Source: Styela clava
Taxonomy: Eukaryota; Chordata; Ascidiacea; Stolidobranchia; Styelidae
DNA: 64,000 nucleotides
Reading direction: 5' to 3'
NCBI RefSeq assembly: GCF_964204865.1
Contig: NC_135252.1
Location: forward strand, 11,491,383-11,555,382
Numbering within the stretch: position 1 is the stretch's first letter; every line of letters begins with the position of its first letter. The notes beneath the pieces are model-generated. The model searched no databases. It saw only the letters and a list, made by a program, of their open reading frames with translations, and was not told the origin of the DNA. Positions 1 to 11,276 of the stretch are shown here, piece after piece. The translations under genes were made by a program, and so were the position numbers.

Positions 1-29
1 TACAGCGGGCCAGGGTTTGGACCACCGTG
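1..29. mobile_element. right end of a hAT-type element cut by the window edge
   Basis: The first bases match the right ends of the GGCCCGC-rich hAT-like elements seen elsewhere in the window: GGGCCAGGGTTTGGACCACC then GTG, compare 11077-11096. The rest of the element lies outside the window, so length and target-site duplication cannot be checked; the next 8 bases (GGTTAGAT) would be the right-hand duplication. Confidence 0.5.
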
Positions 30-905
30 GGTTAGATCAATATCGAATCAGACTAATGTCAGAATGTTGACTAGATGAGATCTGATTTTTTCTGATCTAT
101 TTCGCTGTTAGCACTGCATTAGTTAAATTGTATGAAGTCTCTCATTTTATATTTCAGTAAACAGTGTGCTTTGAGACCTTTTCTACTTTTAATATCTGAA
201 TATTGAAAATGTCTGTCCCATTTTTTAGCAATTTATAGTCGATTGGATTTAGCTGGGAATACAGGAATTGCTATATATGATATCATAGGTATTTTCTATA
301 AATGTGTGAAGTTGTTCGAAGAACTGGCCTGAATGTAACTAACATCCAATGACTTGTGTCAGATTGTCGAATATCTAGAATGTGATGTTTGTTGTCACAT
401 CAATAAAATATGCATGGCCTGTGTTGCTACAGTATTATCATACTGTCAGGTTATTACAGTCACTGTGGTTAGTTGTATCTTTGGGCAGTGGCAAGAAGTC
501 TGGCTAGAGTCACTCCCTTAATACTCCTATTCTATTCAAGAACATATAATTGAATCTAAATTAGCTATTGATTTGTGAGAAAATTCGAAATGTCAGCAAT
601 ATACCAATATCAGTCTTCAAAATTGCAGAACGATGTTACAAATACAACCATAGTACTTGAATTGAACAATGTCACAGTAACAGAAGTTTATTCTTAAAAT
701 GTTTACTAAAATCATTTGCCTTGAATTTTCTTACCTATGGTAACCCAGAACATATCAAATCCTTTTTACCTGCGGTTAGATGCTTTAAATCAGCTGTTCT
801 CTTGAAACGTTTTTGCTCTTAGTTTTGTTCACAGTCACTGGAAAAAGTTTGTTCTATAACTCACAGATTTATTTACTATAGGCTGGAGTACTGTTATTCT
901 GCACT

Positions 906-2163
906 ATGGCCTCTTTAGTTTGGCGTAGACTCCCTCAATATGCTCCACAAATGTGTCGCTTCGCTCATGCTCCATCGCAGCAATCTACTGGTGAGGAATC
1001 GAATATTTTGATTGCATTAATATGGTTACATATGCATTTGGTATATCCTCGCAAACTTTTATGATTTTAATACTATGGTATTTGACTTCAGAAAGAAATA
1101 TAGCTCATTCTTTGGAGTTGTAGAAGGTATAATTACTAAGTATAAATTACAACTGTGAACTAAAATCATTGGTCCTGAAATTCCTTCGGGGTTTGTGTGA
1201 ATTCTTTGTCATTGATTTTCTGAATTTTCGAAGTAATAAAAATTGCACTACTCCGTGTCAGCCTGAATTTATTGGTCTTTCTAAGTACTTATTTTTTCGC
1301 TCTTCTTTAAATTTTGACCTCATTCTAGCTATTAAAAAAACATGATCATGTTACAATTCAAGGTTAATTGCATTTCAGCAAGGATTTACATGTACCCAAA
1401 TAGTATCGAACCTGATTTTTCACCACATTTGGTATCCTGCGTATCTTTCAAATTATGATATTTTACTGGCAATTTTTTTAGCAATGTTCAAATGGATGAC
1501 TTACCTTGGCATCCCAGCAGTTGTGGGCACAACAGCTATTTTTGTTTACAAGCGAGAGCAACAACACCATGCGCATTATCACCGACCAGAATACAAATCG
1601 TATGCACACATGGGACTCAGGTCTAAGGTTTGTTTTAGTTTTTTTGTAAATAAACTGTTGAAGAGTGTAGTCATTTACTATTTCATGTTTGTGTATTCGT
1701 TTTGGAATAAAATGACTGATAGTTCACCTTGTTGTAACATATGAAATATACCCAGCTCTATATTTACTGCAGTAACCTTTTTAAAATGTCAGTAACAACG
1801 TTACAGCTATGATATTAATCAAATAGACAACTGAGGTTGATTCATAAAATGCCCATTTTTTTTCATTGTTAAATCCTGACTTAAATTTTTCTTATCATGT
1901 TATGTTACTCTTACAAAACATATGCACTTTAAATCTATACTTTGACAATTCAAGTTTAGACGTTTTTTAATCATTCATTTAATATATTTTTTCAGATAAT
2001 TGAAATATTTCACTGAAAGCACAATTCCTAGATGTAATAGTGTAACTGAAATTTTTTTATATTTTGTTTTCAGAAATTTCCGTGGGGAGATGGCAACCAC
2101 TCTCTCTTTCACAACCCAAAAACCAACGCTATTCCTGGGGAGGGATATGAAGAAGATCACTAG
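906..2163 (+). CDS. COX6A: cytochrome c oxidase subunit 6A, mitochondrial
   Basis: Nuclear gene for the small single-helix subunit VIa of respiratory complex IV in the mitochondrial inner membrane. Three coding exons, 906-990, 1482-1627 and 2074-2163, join in phases 1 and 0 with GT-AG introns and give 106 aa, the usual family length. Residues 1 to about 28 (start [10 protein letters not shown]) form a basic mitochondrial presequence. A hydrophobic helix follows (around [16 protein letters not shown]), then the conserved tail with RPEY, the block [14 protein letters not shown] and the acidic end GYEEDH, all typical of COX6A. ATG 906 is chosen because it gives the presequence and joins in frame to exon 2. 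An ATTAAA poly(A) signal lies 82 bp past the stop. The family call is firm; assigning a vertebrate-type isoform (A1 or A2) is not meaningful here. Confidence 0.95.
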
Positions 2164-2244
2164 GATAATTCGATCTAATAACACTATTTTATTTGTGTGA
2201 TTTGAAGTTTGAAAAGTTGTTTAATATTATTCTGTTCCCTATCC

Positions 2245-2250
2245 ATTAAA
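2245..2250 (+). promoter_or_regulatory. poly(A) signal of COX6A
   Basis: ATTAAA hexamer 82 bp downstream of the COX6A stop codon, on the same strand. It is the nearest such hexamer and fits a short 3' UTR. Confidence 0.5.
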
Positions 2251-2522
2251 TGAGAGATGATATGATATTAGTGAGAGTTGAACGTTGAACAGGGTTTGGT
2301 CAAAAATTGACGCATTTAGATTATTTGAACTGTTGATTATGTTACTCATTATCTCATTAAGTCATGACTTTAAGAACTGGAATTTTCAATGCCTGATAGT
2401 TTCAATTTTGCATCTGTCTTGTCATTAGGGCCACGGATGTCATCTGATACCACACCTGTTTGTCATCAGGCTGTCTTACACTGCAAAGCTATTGATGGTC
2501 TACTACAGAATAACACACTCTA

Positions 2523-2802
2523 CAGCGGGGTTGTGCAACTTGCGGCCCGCGGAGAAACGCCACTTTTGAATGGTGTGCGGCCCGCGAAACGAGCTTTTAA
2601 TTTCATTTAGTATGTGCGAGTAGTTACAGCCTATATCTGAGCTTGTGCGAAGCGAACAATTCATGTCACAACTCACAAGATTAATAACCAAAATTTTTGT
2701 TTCTACAATTACTAGAAAGCCTATGTTAAGTTAAGGTGTGGCCTCCGGTTTCACCCAGTTATTTGTATCTGGCCCTCCTGTATTAAAATTTGCACACCCC
2801 AG
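2523..2802. mobile_element. degenerate hAT-like miniature element
   Basis: The left end CAGCGGGGTTGTGCAACTTG and the reverse complement of the right end (AGCTGGGGTGTGCAAATTTT) are similar imperfect inverted repeats. GCGGCCCGCG blocks inside the left end are shared with the other hAT-like elements in the window. Flanking ACACTCTA and ACACTATT may be a decayed 8-bp duplication. No transposase is present. Confidence 0.4.
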
Positions 2803-3360
2803 CTCTACACTATTAGTAGCAAGAGGTTGGCAGAAATGGGGCATTCTTCATTTCAGAGATGCATCTAGTGAATGTGGTTTTACTGCGTGGCTTTTGGTCC
2901 ATGGTGGTCTATTCAACTCATCGGTTTACCTTTGGGTTCTTTTGACCAGCATCATTCTTTGTATTTATCAATTACGTCCGAATAATTCACTTGCTTTTTA
3001 CTGGCCAAATGTCGTTTTGTACTTGTCTTCATGTGGGTCCCACAAGGAGACAGCATTGGGCCTATGTGCACCTTCAGCGACGGCCTCGGTTGGGGTGGTC
3101 TCTCTTGAGATTGGAAAATGGGCCTTGTCTACGTTACGTAATTGTGTCCCCGATAGGCCCCATGTTCAAATTCGAAGCATCCGGTTGGACTACCATCTCT
3201 AGGGATTTGACTTTGAATGAGTGAATGGCGTATGTGACTCGAGATGTGTCAGTAACCGTTTGATCGCTTTGTTGTCGATATTATCTCCTTAATGCACCCT
3301 AAAGCACTGATGCGTCTTTGTGTGAGGTGCGGCTGTCGTGCTTGCGTGGGTGCATCTGGG

Positions 3361-3848
3361 CAGTGGCGTAGCATCCACCCCCGCGGTCGTGGGAAGGCCC
3401 ACAGCGCAAATGGGCCCAAGCGGTTAGAATTTAGAAATTTAAGCCGCAAAACCAAAGCTGCATTGAAAAACCAGTAATGCACATCTTATAACGTTGATGT
3501 TAGTTCTGCTCAAATCGTTTTGTTACGTAACAATGCCAGGGAGTCGTCGATTTTCGGCGTTTTGTGGTTTGATCGCACTGGCAAAATTACGACGGCTGTC
3601 AGAATGATGTCGAAAGCAAAACCTCTCAGTGGCGCACAGAAACGCAGAAGAGGAAAAACGTATGAAACAAATTAAAGTAACCAAGATAAACGGCAAATTT
3701 CAGATTACCATTGCCTTTTTATAGCGACATGTTATGCTTTTTGACGAAATAAAAAAAAAGGTTGTTTTAGCTTATGTCCGAGTGTTTTAGGGTCATTTCC
3801 ACGAAATACTTTTGCGGGGGGTCCCACGAGAGTCTTGCTACGCCACTG
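3361..3848. mobile_element. non-autonomous hAT element with perfect 8-bp target duplication
   Basis: Terminal inverted repeats CAGTGGCGTAGCA and, at the right end, TTGCTACGCCACTG. The element is flanked on both sides by the identical 8-bp target-site duplication CATCTGGG (3353-3360 and 3849-3856). It is 488 bp long with no coding capacity for a transposase. The 8-bp duplication and CAG/CTG termini are diagnostic of the hAT superfamily. Confidence 0.85.
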
Positions 3849-3856
3849 CATCTGGG

Positions 3857-5172
3857 ACTTGATTGATTACGGAAGAGAATATCAAAGAGGATACGATTTT
3901 CATATTTATCCAGAGAGTTGAAAGCCTATAAGACGAATATATCACATAACAAGCCATGGCCCTGTGGTTAGCAGTTCATGCCCGGTATGAAAATAGTTGA
4001 CCCTTAATTTGTTTCAGATCGATGGACTTGGTAGTGGAAAATTGATGACTGACCAGCGGCTATTCCCAACGCTGAGCACAATTGGCTATAATATTGTAGG
4101 CGTGCAGGGTGTAGGATCGTTCCCGCCGGCAGGGCGTGTTGCGACTTTTTTCATATATAATATTGTTCATATATATATATATCAGTTTTCTCTATCAGAA
4201 AGAATAAGGATGCACATTGCCAACCTGGCCCCATGCATAGGTAAACCCCAATATATATCATGTACAGCTACCATACGTTTAATAAAAACAAATAGTGGAA
4301 TCATTGTTGATGAAAAAGTGAGTTTATTTCAAAAAATCGTATCACCAAAACATCTCATTCACGTAGTAAATCCATAGCTAAATATCACAATACCAAAACA
4401 TTTTTTTCGATACATTACTTAACCATCTGAAATCGGTTAACCATTTCAAGCCCTACACTCAACATCTTTCCTCGGATTATTGTGATTAATGAGCAAATCA
4501 AAGCAAAGTACGTTATAATTACCGTAATCTCTTTTCTATGCTACTAAAATAAATGCATTTTTTTGGATTTAATTGGAAATATAAAAAGATATCAGAAAGT
4601 CAAATTTGAAGTATTGCCCCAAACATATATGTCACCGAAGCCGGAATTACAATAAAAATTACGTGAATTTTTATGGCACTGGCACTTCCTCCGGGGTTAT
4701 AGTCCACAGGTGTGGGAATATTGACAGGAATTTTCTAAAAAAAAAAATACAATAGAATAAAACTTGGAAAAAAAATACAAATTTAATTTTCTATTTTTGT
4801 TTACGTTGTTATCTGACATATTCGATGTGGGGTATTACGGATTGACTTTTCATTTGTTCAGTTCACAAATTATTAAACTAAAACAATTTGAACTCCAATA
4901 TCTGGACGCTGATGCTATTTACAATTCGCATAAGTGTCTGCGAGCAAATATCAGCTAACTGAGATCCAGCGCGGTCATCTTAATTTAATAAAGGTTGGTG
5001 GACATTTTACCCGAGGAAAATAATAGAGACGAAAGGATATATATACGTATAGTATAACCTTGAGTCAGTCGTATGATGCATTGATTGTATTTTTCTATTA
5101 TTTCGGATTTTTCTTTGCTTAACCAACTCATATACTAAACAGCATTGACATGACTTCGTAGACAAAAATATA
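3857..5172. other. gene-free stretch
   Basis: Intergenic AT-rich DNA between the hAT element and the 3' end of the secreted orphan gene. It holds a short (AT)n run near 4150-4180. No coding exon, structured RNA or clear repeat could be supported. Confidence 0.5.
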
Positions 5173-5178
5173 TTTATT
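5173..5178 (-). promoter_or_regulatory. poly(A) signal of the secreted orphan gene
   Basis: AATAAA on the minus strand, 21 bp beyond the stop codon at 5200-5202, which would give a very short 3' UTR. Confidence 0.5.
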
Positions 5179-5199
5179 CACAATTTTCATCTGGGGCCC

Positions 5200-8100
5200 C
5201 TAAATGTCTACAACTTCGACAGCTAAACCGCCTCTAGTGTTCATTTTAAGGACTGAAATGAATGGATACTTATACAGAACATTAGTGGTAAGAACTACGT
5301 TAGAAATATTGTTTACCGCAGGCTTTAGACTTCTAGGCAAATCCAATTGTCTTGTTTGACACCAATTCTCGTCATAACTTGTCTCTCCATTTTCGAGTTC
5401 TTCCAAAAAAACTCTGAAAATGGTAATAATCTCTGTTCTAATATTATGGAGCGTATTTTTTGAACATATGCAATTTAACTAGTTTGGAAATATGAAAGCA
5501 CGTTAGATTTTAAATATGAAATTCAGATTTAAAATAATTCGTGAGTATGGATTAATTTGCGCGAGACGGTACCCATGCATTCATGATATGTCAAGCTTTT
5601 CCATTTATGGTGATATTTATTGTTCATTTTGTAGAAATATATATATATATATATAAATCCATACGACACTTCCGTTTATATTAGTTGCACAAAGTCCAGG
5701 AATATTTTTTTTAGATTATTTTATGATATGGTTTTAAAGGTTACCTTAACATTGAAGTAATATGAACTACAATATATACATATATAAAGTATTATGTAAC
5801 ATACCTATACCAAAAGGTTACTTGACTTCCTTCGCAAGACTTGCAGTCAAAACTAAACGTCATACTGTCACCCACAGTTGTCGTGCACAATGTTCCGGAG
5901 TCGGAGAAACCTGCCAAAACATATATATGTGATAAATTCTGCAAACTCTGTTATGTTCAGGTGCGTTTTATTCCAATACTTTAGTAGATATGTGTAGTAA
6001 CATCTCAATCTACAAATTGGTGCCATTTAAAACGGTCAACGTCCCATATTTTTGATAAGGATTCAATGCAATACAAAGTGTAGAAAAAATCTCACAGTTT
6101 TTAACGCCACGGTCATTAATGCAAATTGTTCCATCTCCAATATCTAAATTAATCTCAATATGTTTCCCGTTTCCTCCTGTGTCTCCTACGACGACGCATG
6201 ATAGGTCTGAAAGGTAAAGAAATTCAGATATTGAGTGAATATTTCAGGGTGATCCAAACCCAGGCCTGCGGGCCACATTTGATCCACAGCATCATTATCT
6301 GTGGCCCGCGTCACATCTGCTAGTTGTATAGGTACAGGGTTTTGTTTTTTATCAATTCTAAAAAAACATCGTGTTTTAAAACAAGGGCTTTTTTAAATCA
6401 AATTTTTTCTGTATTTTTTATTGAAATACCCCTTGCATCGCCGCGAAACTACGTCAAAACATTGCATTCGGGCAGCTGTACACGCAGTCGGAGTTATAAT
6501 TTTAAAAATGTAAGTAAAAATTTCCATTTTGACGTTTACTTCTATTGCGTACATTTATCGCGACTTTTGTATCTCCACAAAAGTCATTACATTTTAACCT
6601 GAATGTTTATCCGAGATGTCAAAGAGACGTTTTGAGTAAGAAAAATCATGAAAATTAGCTCACATGCCTACTATGAAATCAATTAGAGGAATGGCAGCCT
6701 TCGGCAAAACGAGTGGGTTGCGATAATGAAGAATATGCTTACATCGACGGCGGACGAGACACGCTAGCCTGGCCTATGTTAATTGTAAGAGTTCTCTGAT
6801 GCAAAGACGCCTCAACTAATCTGCTATGACGCCATGATGTGGATTTCGAGTTCATGTATTGACATTTTTCTCATAAAATGAAGGCATTATTACGGTTAAT
6901 ATTGTTCTTAGCAAGCTTTGTTTTTAAGGTTAAAGTGATAGAGTTTTTCAAGATTACACAAACTCAATTATTCGATCGCATTTCAATTTTCGCAAGGTGG
7001 TTTCGTCGCAGCAGGGTCGTTCACGTGATGGCGTTACGTTATCGGTTGCGTCTTACTGCGCCAACCACTGAGCTACAGCTTGAGAAGGTGTGTATGAGCC
7101 TCTATCGTTATTTGTGGAGTTTTGGAGAATTAATTGCAAATAAGAAGCGCTTGGCAAGTTTTTACATCCATTTTTCTTCAACTTATTTAATACAAAAAAA
7201 TCAAATAGTACAGCCATTTTGAACAAAACAGGCAAAAAAACTTGATTTAAAACAATTGTTTTAAAACAATTCTTTTTGAACAAATCCCTATATAGGTAAC
7301 AATTGGTGATATAGGCCTAACAAAACTTTGCATTTGCTGTTGTAGATAGCCTGCCTGACTAAACTGAATTGTTAACTAAACCATGTCAGGTAATCGATTT
7401 CGACATTTTGTACTTCTACAAATTTATTTGGTTTTTTCCTTCGGGAATTATTTGCTTACGATATCCCATTAGGCTTCATAGGCAACTAAAAACCAAATGA
7501 AGAGTTCAGAAATGTTGGTTGGCTATGCCTGCTAATAGCCATTATAGCCTTGAAGAATTGAGGCAATTTTTCTGTCTCGTGCTTTTTCTTCAATAACCTT
7601 TTTTTAAGTTCGTGACTCCTGTAGATCCAATTCCGTATTAAAATCGACCTCAAGATCATCCAATCAACCCACCAAATAACAAGAATAACAAACAATACGA
7701 TTATTTCTATAAACGATCCATAGGTCCACTTCTAGTCCATCGAGGGAAAATGCTCAAACATATGGATGGTCACGCACTGGTATTGGACGCGGATTAAACG
7801 GTGTTACCTTTTAGTGGTAGTAAAACAGCAAAATTCAGATTGGCGTATCAGATTCCCTATTGACTCATTTTATATTGAAAAAAAAAGCAATAGCCTTTTA
7901 GCTACATCCTTCATCCCTCAACTTTAATTAATCACCGAAAAGTTGCTCCATTAGATCTTTCAGTCGAGTATCCCAACAACAACAGGAATTTTGCAAAATA
8001 ACATAAATGTACACATAAATTCATATTACATTAAATCGATGAGTACTAAATTAGATAAACTAACCTGTCGCACCAAATACAGCTGTGGAAACCAAGTATC

Positions 8101-8703
8101 CTAAAGGACGACTTGTGTTTGCATTTGAATCTGATTTAGTGATGTATGTTTGTGAGTATTCTGTAGGATTAATTGGTATCCATATCTGTAAAAAAATATA
8201 ATTAAGATATGTTTTTTATAATGAGAGGATAAAGTGTTTAATTTTGCAATTCTCTCATCATATATCGCGTTTAGACCAAACCTTGCGATAAAAATTGGGC
8301 TCTTATATGGTACCCCCGTAGTGTGTGTGTGTGTACCAAGTTAGGGTTAGGCCATAATTTTATATCGATTTTCCTTATTTCAGTTCTATTGCGAGTTTGA
8401 GGACTGTCTGTGTCAGCCAAGTGAATATACCCCCTGTCTATAGGATTCAGTCCCTTTACACAACTTGATGTGAAGTAGGCGAACAAAATTAGTTACCTCC
8501 ATATTGGTACACATAACTACGGTTTCTCATAGTTATTATGATACATAGTGCAATACAATGAGTGTTTTTTGCGCACTAATTCTTATACCAATTTGAATCA
8601 ATTATCTTAATTCACTTACCGAACAAGCTTGAGATGGTGAAAAGTTGAACGCAATAAAAATAAGAAATCCGAGTATAAAGCGCGTTGAAGTATACAGCAA
8701 CAT
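5200..8703 (-). CDS. secreted orphan protein, 211 aa, five exons
   Basis: Family not recognised. Exons in coding order: 8620-8703, 8065-8185, 6096-6206, 5805-5910 and 5200-5413. Every join keeps frame (phases 0, 1, 1, 2) at consensus GT-AG sites. The first exon encodes MLLYTSTRF followed by a hydrophobic core ending near SPSQACS, a clear signal peptide of about 27 residues. The mature chain has a segment LSCVVVGDTGGNGKHIEI, then six more cysteines in the middle part and one in the last exon; there is no second membrane segment. Cysteine number and short phase-1 exons suggest a compact disulfide-bonded extracellular domain of beta type, which is inference. ATG 8703 starts the signal peptide. 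AATAAA lies 21 bp past the stop. The third intron contains a tRNA-derived SINE-like sequence and a hAT-like terminus lies nearby, so the intron is repeat-rich. Confidence 0.75.
6245..6330. mobile_element. truncated hAT-like terminus
   Basis: Starts CAGGGTGATCCAAACCCAGG and continues with GCGGGCCACATTTGATCC and TGTGGCCCGCG, like the termini of the GGCCCGC hAT group at 10610-11096. No matching right end or target duplication was found downstream, so it is probably a remnant. It sits in intron 2 of the secreted orphan gene. Confidence 0.45.
6870..7085 (-). repeat. tRNA-derived SINE-like repeat
   Basis: On the minus strand, TAGCTCAGTGG (7065-7075) matches the polymerase III A box. GAACGACCC (7014-7022), about 45 bp further on, is a degenerate B box. 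An AT-rich tail follows. The spacing is that of a tRNA head, but the sequence does not fold as an intact tRNA. Limits are approximate. It lies in the second intron of the secreted orphan gene. Confidence 0.45.
7735..7975. repeat. dispersed repeat related to 18170-18440
   Basis: Shares blocks with the region at 18170-18440, including ATGCTCAAA-ATATGGA, AGCAATAGCC-TTTAGC and TTTAAT-AATCACCGAAAA. A piece of the same sequence occurs inside the element at 42354-42782. This indicates an old interspersed family of unknown class. Boundaries are estimated by eye. Confidence 0.4.
8319..8336. repeat. (GT)n microsatellite
   Basis: Short run of GT dinucleotides inside an intergenic or intronic repeat-like sequence that also contains TTAGGGTTAGG at 8341-8351. 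Confidence 0.6.
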
Positions 8704-10601
8704 GTGTCAATATAACTTTCAATATAATAAATAGCTACTCTGAAAACGAACGTGACAGTAATATTGCCTTGTAAAGATTTTGTTTGTTCTAGAGTCCTAG
8801 ACTATAGACGATTTAACTAGAAATGAAAACATCATAATCTGAATATGCATAGTTGTAAGTGACGTATTGTTTGGCCTGGCGATGGCACAAATGCTATGCC
8901 GCCTATATACTTTACAATAGCCTATTTACTACCTCCATTATAGTATAACCGATAGGTTTCTCTAATAGTAACCTTCACTATTTATGTTCCAATAGCAACG
9001 CATAGACATGTCTTTCAGAAGTTACCAAAGACTACATGCCCTGACTCAAACCTATATGGTATAAAATGCACGTCATGGTATCGCCAGAAACAGACATTTT
9101 GTATTTGAAATTGACAGGCTTGTCCATGTGACATATTTTTCTGTCCCCTTCCCATCTCATACCATAGCAATTATACTTGTCCCATCCCATGGGATTCCCA
9201 TTGGAATAAAGTTTATTAAAAATTGTTACCTTTAGGTTTACAAAAATAAGCAATTGGAACTGACATCACTTCCAAATCGGTCACAATTTATTCACAAACA
9301 CTCGAAATGGAACCCAAAAGGCTCATTGACTCTACTCTCTTCTCCTTGTATTTTCTTATGAATTTATTATATTTCAATTTTGACTCAACGTCTTGATGTT
9401 ATATAAGCATATGGCTCAGTCAAGTAAATAATGAACCTAAATAAACATCAAAACTAATTTTCTGTCGTAGTACGAACGATTACTAAAAGCTAACATCCCT
9501 ACTATATGGATGATAAGGGGTTGCTCAATATTTTTAGAACTTAAAGCAATCAATTAAAAATCACCATGTCAACCTAAGTAAGGTATTGCCACGCAGTGAG
9601 ATATATCTTTTGAAATATACAAAATTCTATCTTTGATTGTGTGCCTTTTATGACAGGAAACGTGATTCATGATTTGCTCATGCGTTTTGTATAGTATTTC
9701 AGTCCCACTCAAAAGATTGATCTTATTTCCTGTCTCATTGAATAATTTATATAATATTTCAACTTTAGTTTCATTCAACAATAAAATTATAATATCCCTA
9801 CTCCATATTCGACTCATAATTTAAAGTTTATTTGTGACACAATCCGAATTTTAATTGCATTTCCCAAGCGGATTCTTTTGCGCCCCTTACCTTGAAAACT
9901 GGTAACAATTTTGGTAAAACAATAACATAACATTGATAGTGCAACTGTCCCTGCATTTTCATTACACTCTTACAAAAAATTCCACTCGCTTTCGCATTAG
10001 TTCAATTATTCCCCGTTGACGGCATTATCGTATACTTTCGCATCTCTAGCCTCTTACTTGATATCTTGCTGGTATGTTATTGGCTTCGATGCGTCAATCG
10101 AGCTAGTTTTTGCTGTTTTGAACCAGGTTTATTATGAAGGCAGTCGATAGATGATCCTAGATGTCGTATTAATTAGGCCCCGATCCACGAATCGTGGCCA
10201 CCGCTGCTTTGCATTCACCAAAGATTTCTGAATCTTCGCCTTCGCCCCTGAAGCGTTCATTGTTGGACTATGTGTTGTATTGCTCAGTCAATGTCATCGG
10301 ACTCTTGCTAATGACATTGGCCGGCTTCCATGTTGTAGCCACTCCTTGGTGTGCTACGCGGAGGATTATATCAAATCATTATATCATTTGTCTCTGTCGC
10401 CTAAAACTGTGTTATTTCATGCATGCTACGTGCGATATGAACGCTTAGTTCAGGTAATAATTGTTTCCGGTATTAATTGTTAATTTATCCTTGTCGTCAC
10501 GTTACACAAGCGGGTAATCAGCTAGAAGGACTGCTACTAAAAAAAACGATCGCTCTCACCGGTCGTCTTTCGCAACGGGCATTTCTAACCAGCACTCGTC
10601 T
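8704..10601. other. gene-free stretch with one repeat fragment
   Basis: Upstream of the secreted orphan gene. Apart from the CAGGCTTGTCC fragment at 9115-9216, no exon with splice support, RNA gene or regulatory element could be recognised. An 82-codon open frame on the minus strand (9569-9817) has no family signature. Confidence 0.5.
9115..9216. mobile_element. fragment of the CAGGCTTGTCC hAT family
   Basis: Begins CAGGCTTGTCCATGTGACAT and runs into TTTTTCTGTCCC and CCCATGGGATTCCCATTGGA. This matches the left part of the complete element at 42354-42782. The right end is missing here. Confidence 0.6.
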
Positions 10602-10609
10602 ATCTAACA

Positions 10610-11096
10610 CAGGGTGGTCCAACGTTGTCGGTTCCGCGGGCCACAAAATTATTTTTGCATTGTTCGCGGGCCACAATAGTGCCAAGAATAGGTGGACAGT
10701 GCAATACAAAACAAACACCTTTATTGTGCAATTACATAGTTATCAGGCTTGGTCATTCTAGGCTAATAGAATCCGCATTCGATTTTTAGTTTTCTATGAT
10801 GCCTATATTGTTAGTATATATTCCCGACCAAAAAGTTAGTAATCCAGATAACAATTTAGACTGCCAAGTGCCAAGCACATCATTCAACTTCGCTAGTTTC
10901 CCCAGCTAGCCATAACACTATTAATGACATTGAGTGACATTAGTGATGACAATATGTCAAAAGATTTTTCTGATTAATTTTATGACGAAACAACACGAAA
11001 TGCGATTTTTTGATTACTCTCCGAATGTGACGCGGGCTACAGATAATGAAGCGGCGGGCCACATGTGGCCCGCGGGCCTGGGTTTGGACCACCTTG
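10610..11096. mobile_element. non-autonomous hAT element, GGCCCGC group
   Basis: Inverted termini CAGGGTGGTCCAA and TTTGGACCACCTTG are flanked by a perfect 8-bp duplication ATCTAACA (10602-10609 and 11097-11104). The 487-bp element has GCGGGCCACA blocks near both ends and no transposase. Open frames crossing it are not genes. Confidence 0.85.
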
Positions 11097-11188
11097 ATCT
11101 AACATGTGCATCTTTTATGATATCAGGTAACAACACATTCGTTTATCTGCCTCCGCGTTTATCTCTTTAGCTTTTTCGGACCTCCAAA

Positions 11189-11276
11189 AGTATGTGCACC
11201 AAGATGGCGCCCAACCTGAACATAGTATGTGTACCAGGTTAGAGTTCAGGTTGTGCGCCATCTTGTTGCACATACT
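11189..11276. repeat. long imperfect hairpin, MITE-like
   Basis: Arms of 33 bp (11189-11221 and 11244-11276) are reverse complements with 2 mismatches, separated by 22 bp. The left arm starts AGTATGTGCACCAAGATGGC. Related wording occurs near 14484-14540 (GGACCTCCCGAAGTACGGGT), so this is probably a dispersed palindromic repeat rather than a unique RNA hairpin. Confidence 0.65.

Noticed and set aside
2738-3202. 154-codon plus-strand open frame
   Set aside because: It starts from a GTG inside a degenerate hAT-like element, has no family signature, and a second frame overlaps it over most of its length.
3955-4130. Possible tRNA-like A and B boxes (TGGCCCTGTGGTTAGC and GGATCGTTCCC)
   Set aside because: The boxes are about 160 bp apart, far more than in a tRNA or SINE head, and no tRNA fold is evident.
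6878-7222. 114-codon plus-strand frame
   Set aside because: It lies antisense across the tRNA-derived SINE-like repeat and has no protein signature.
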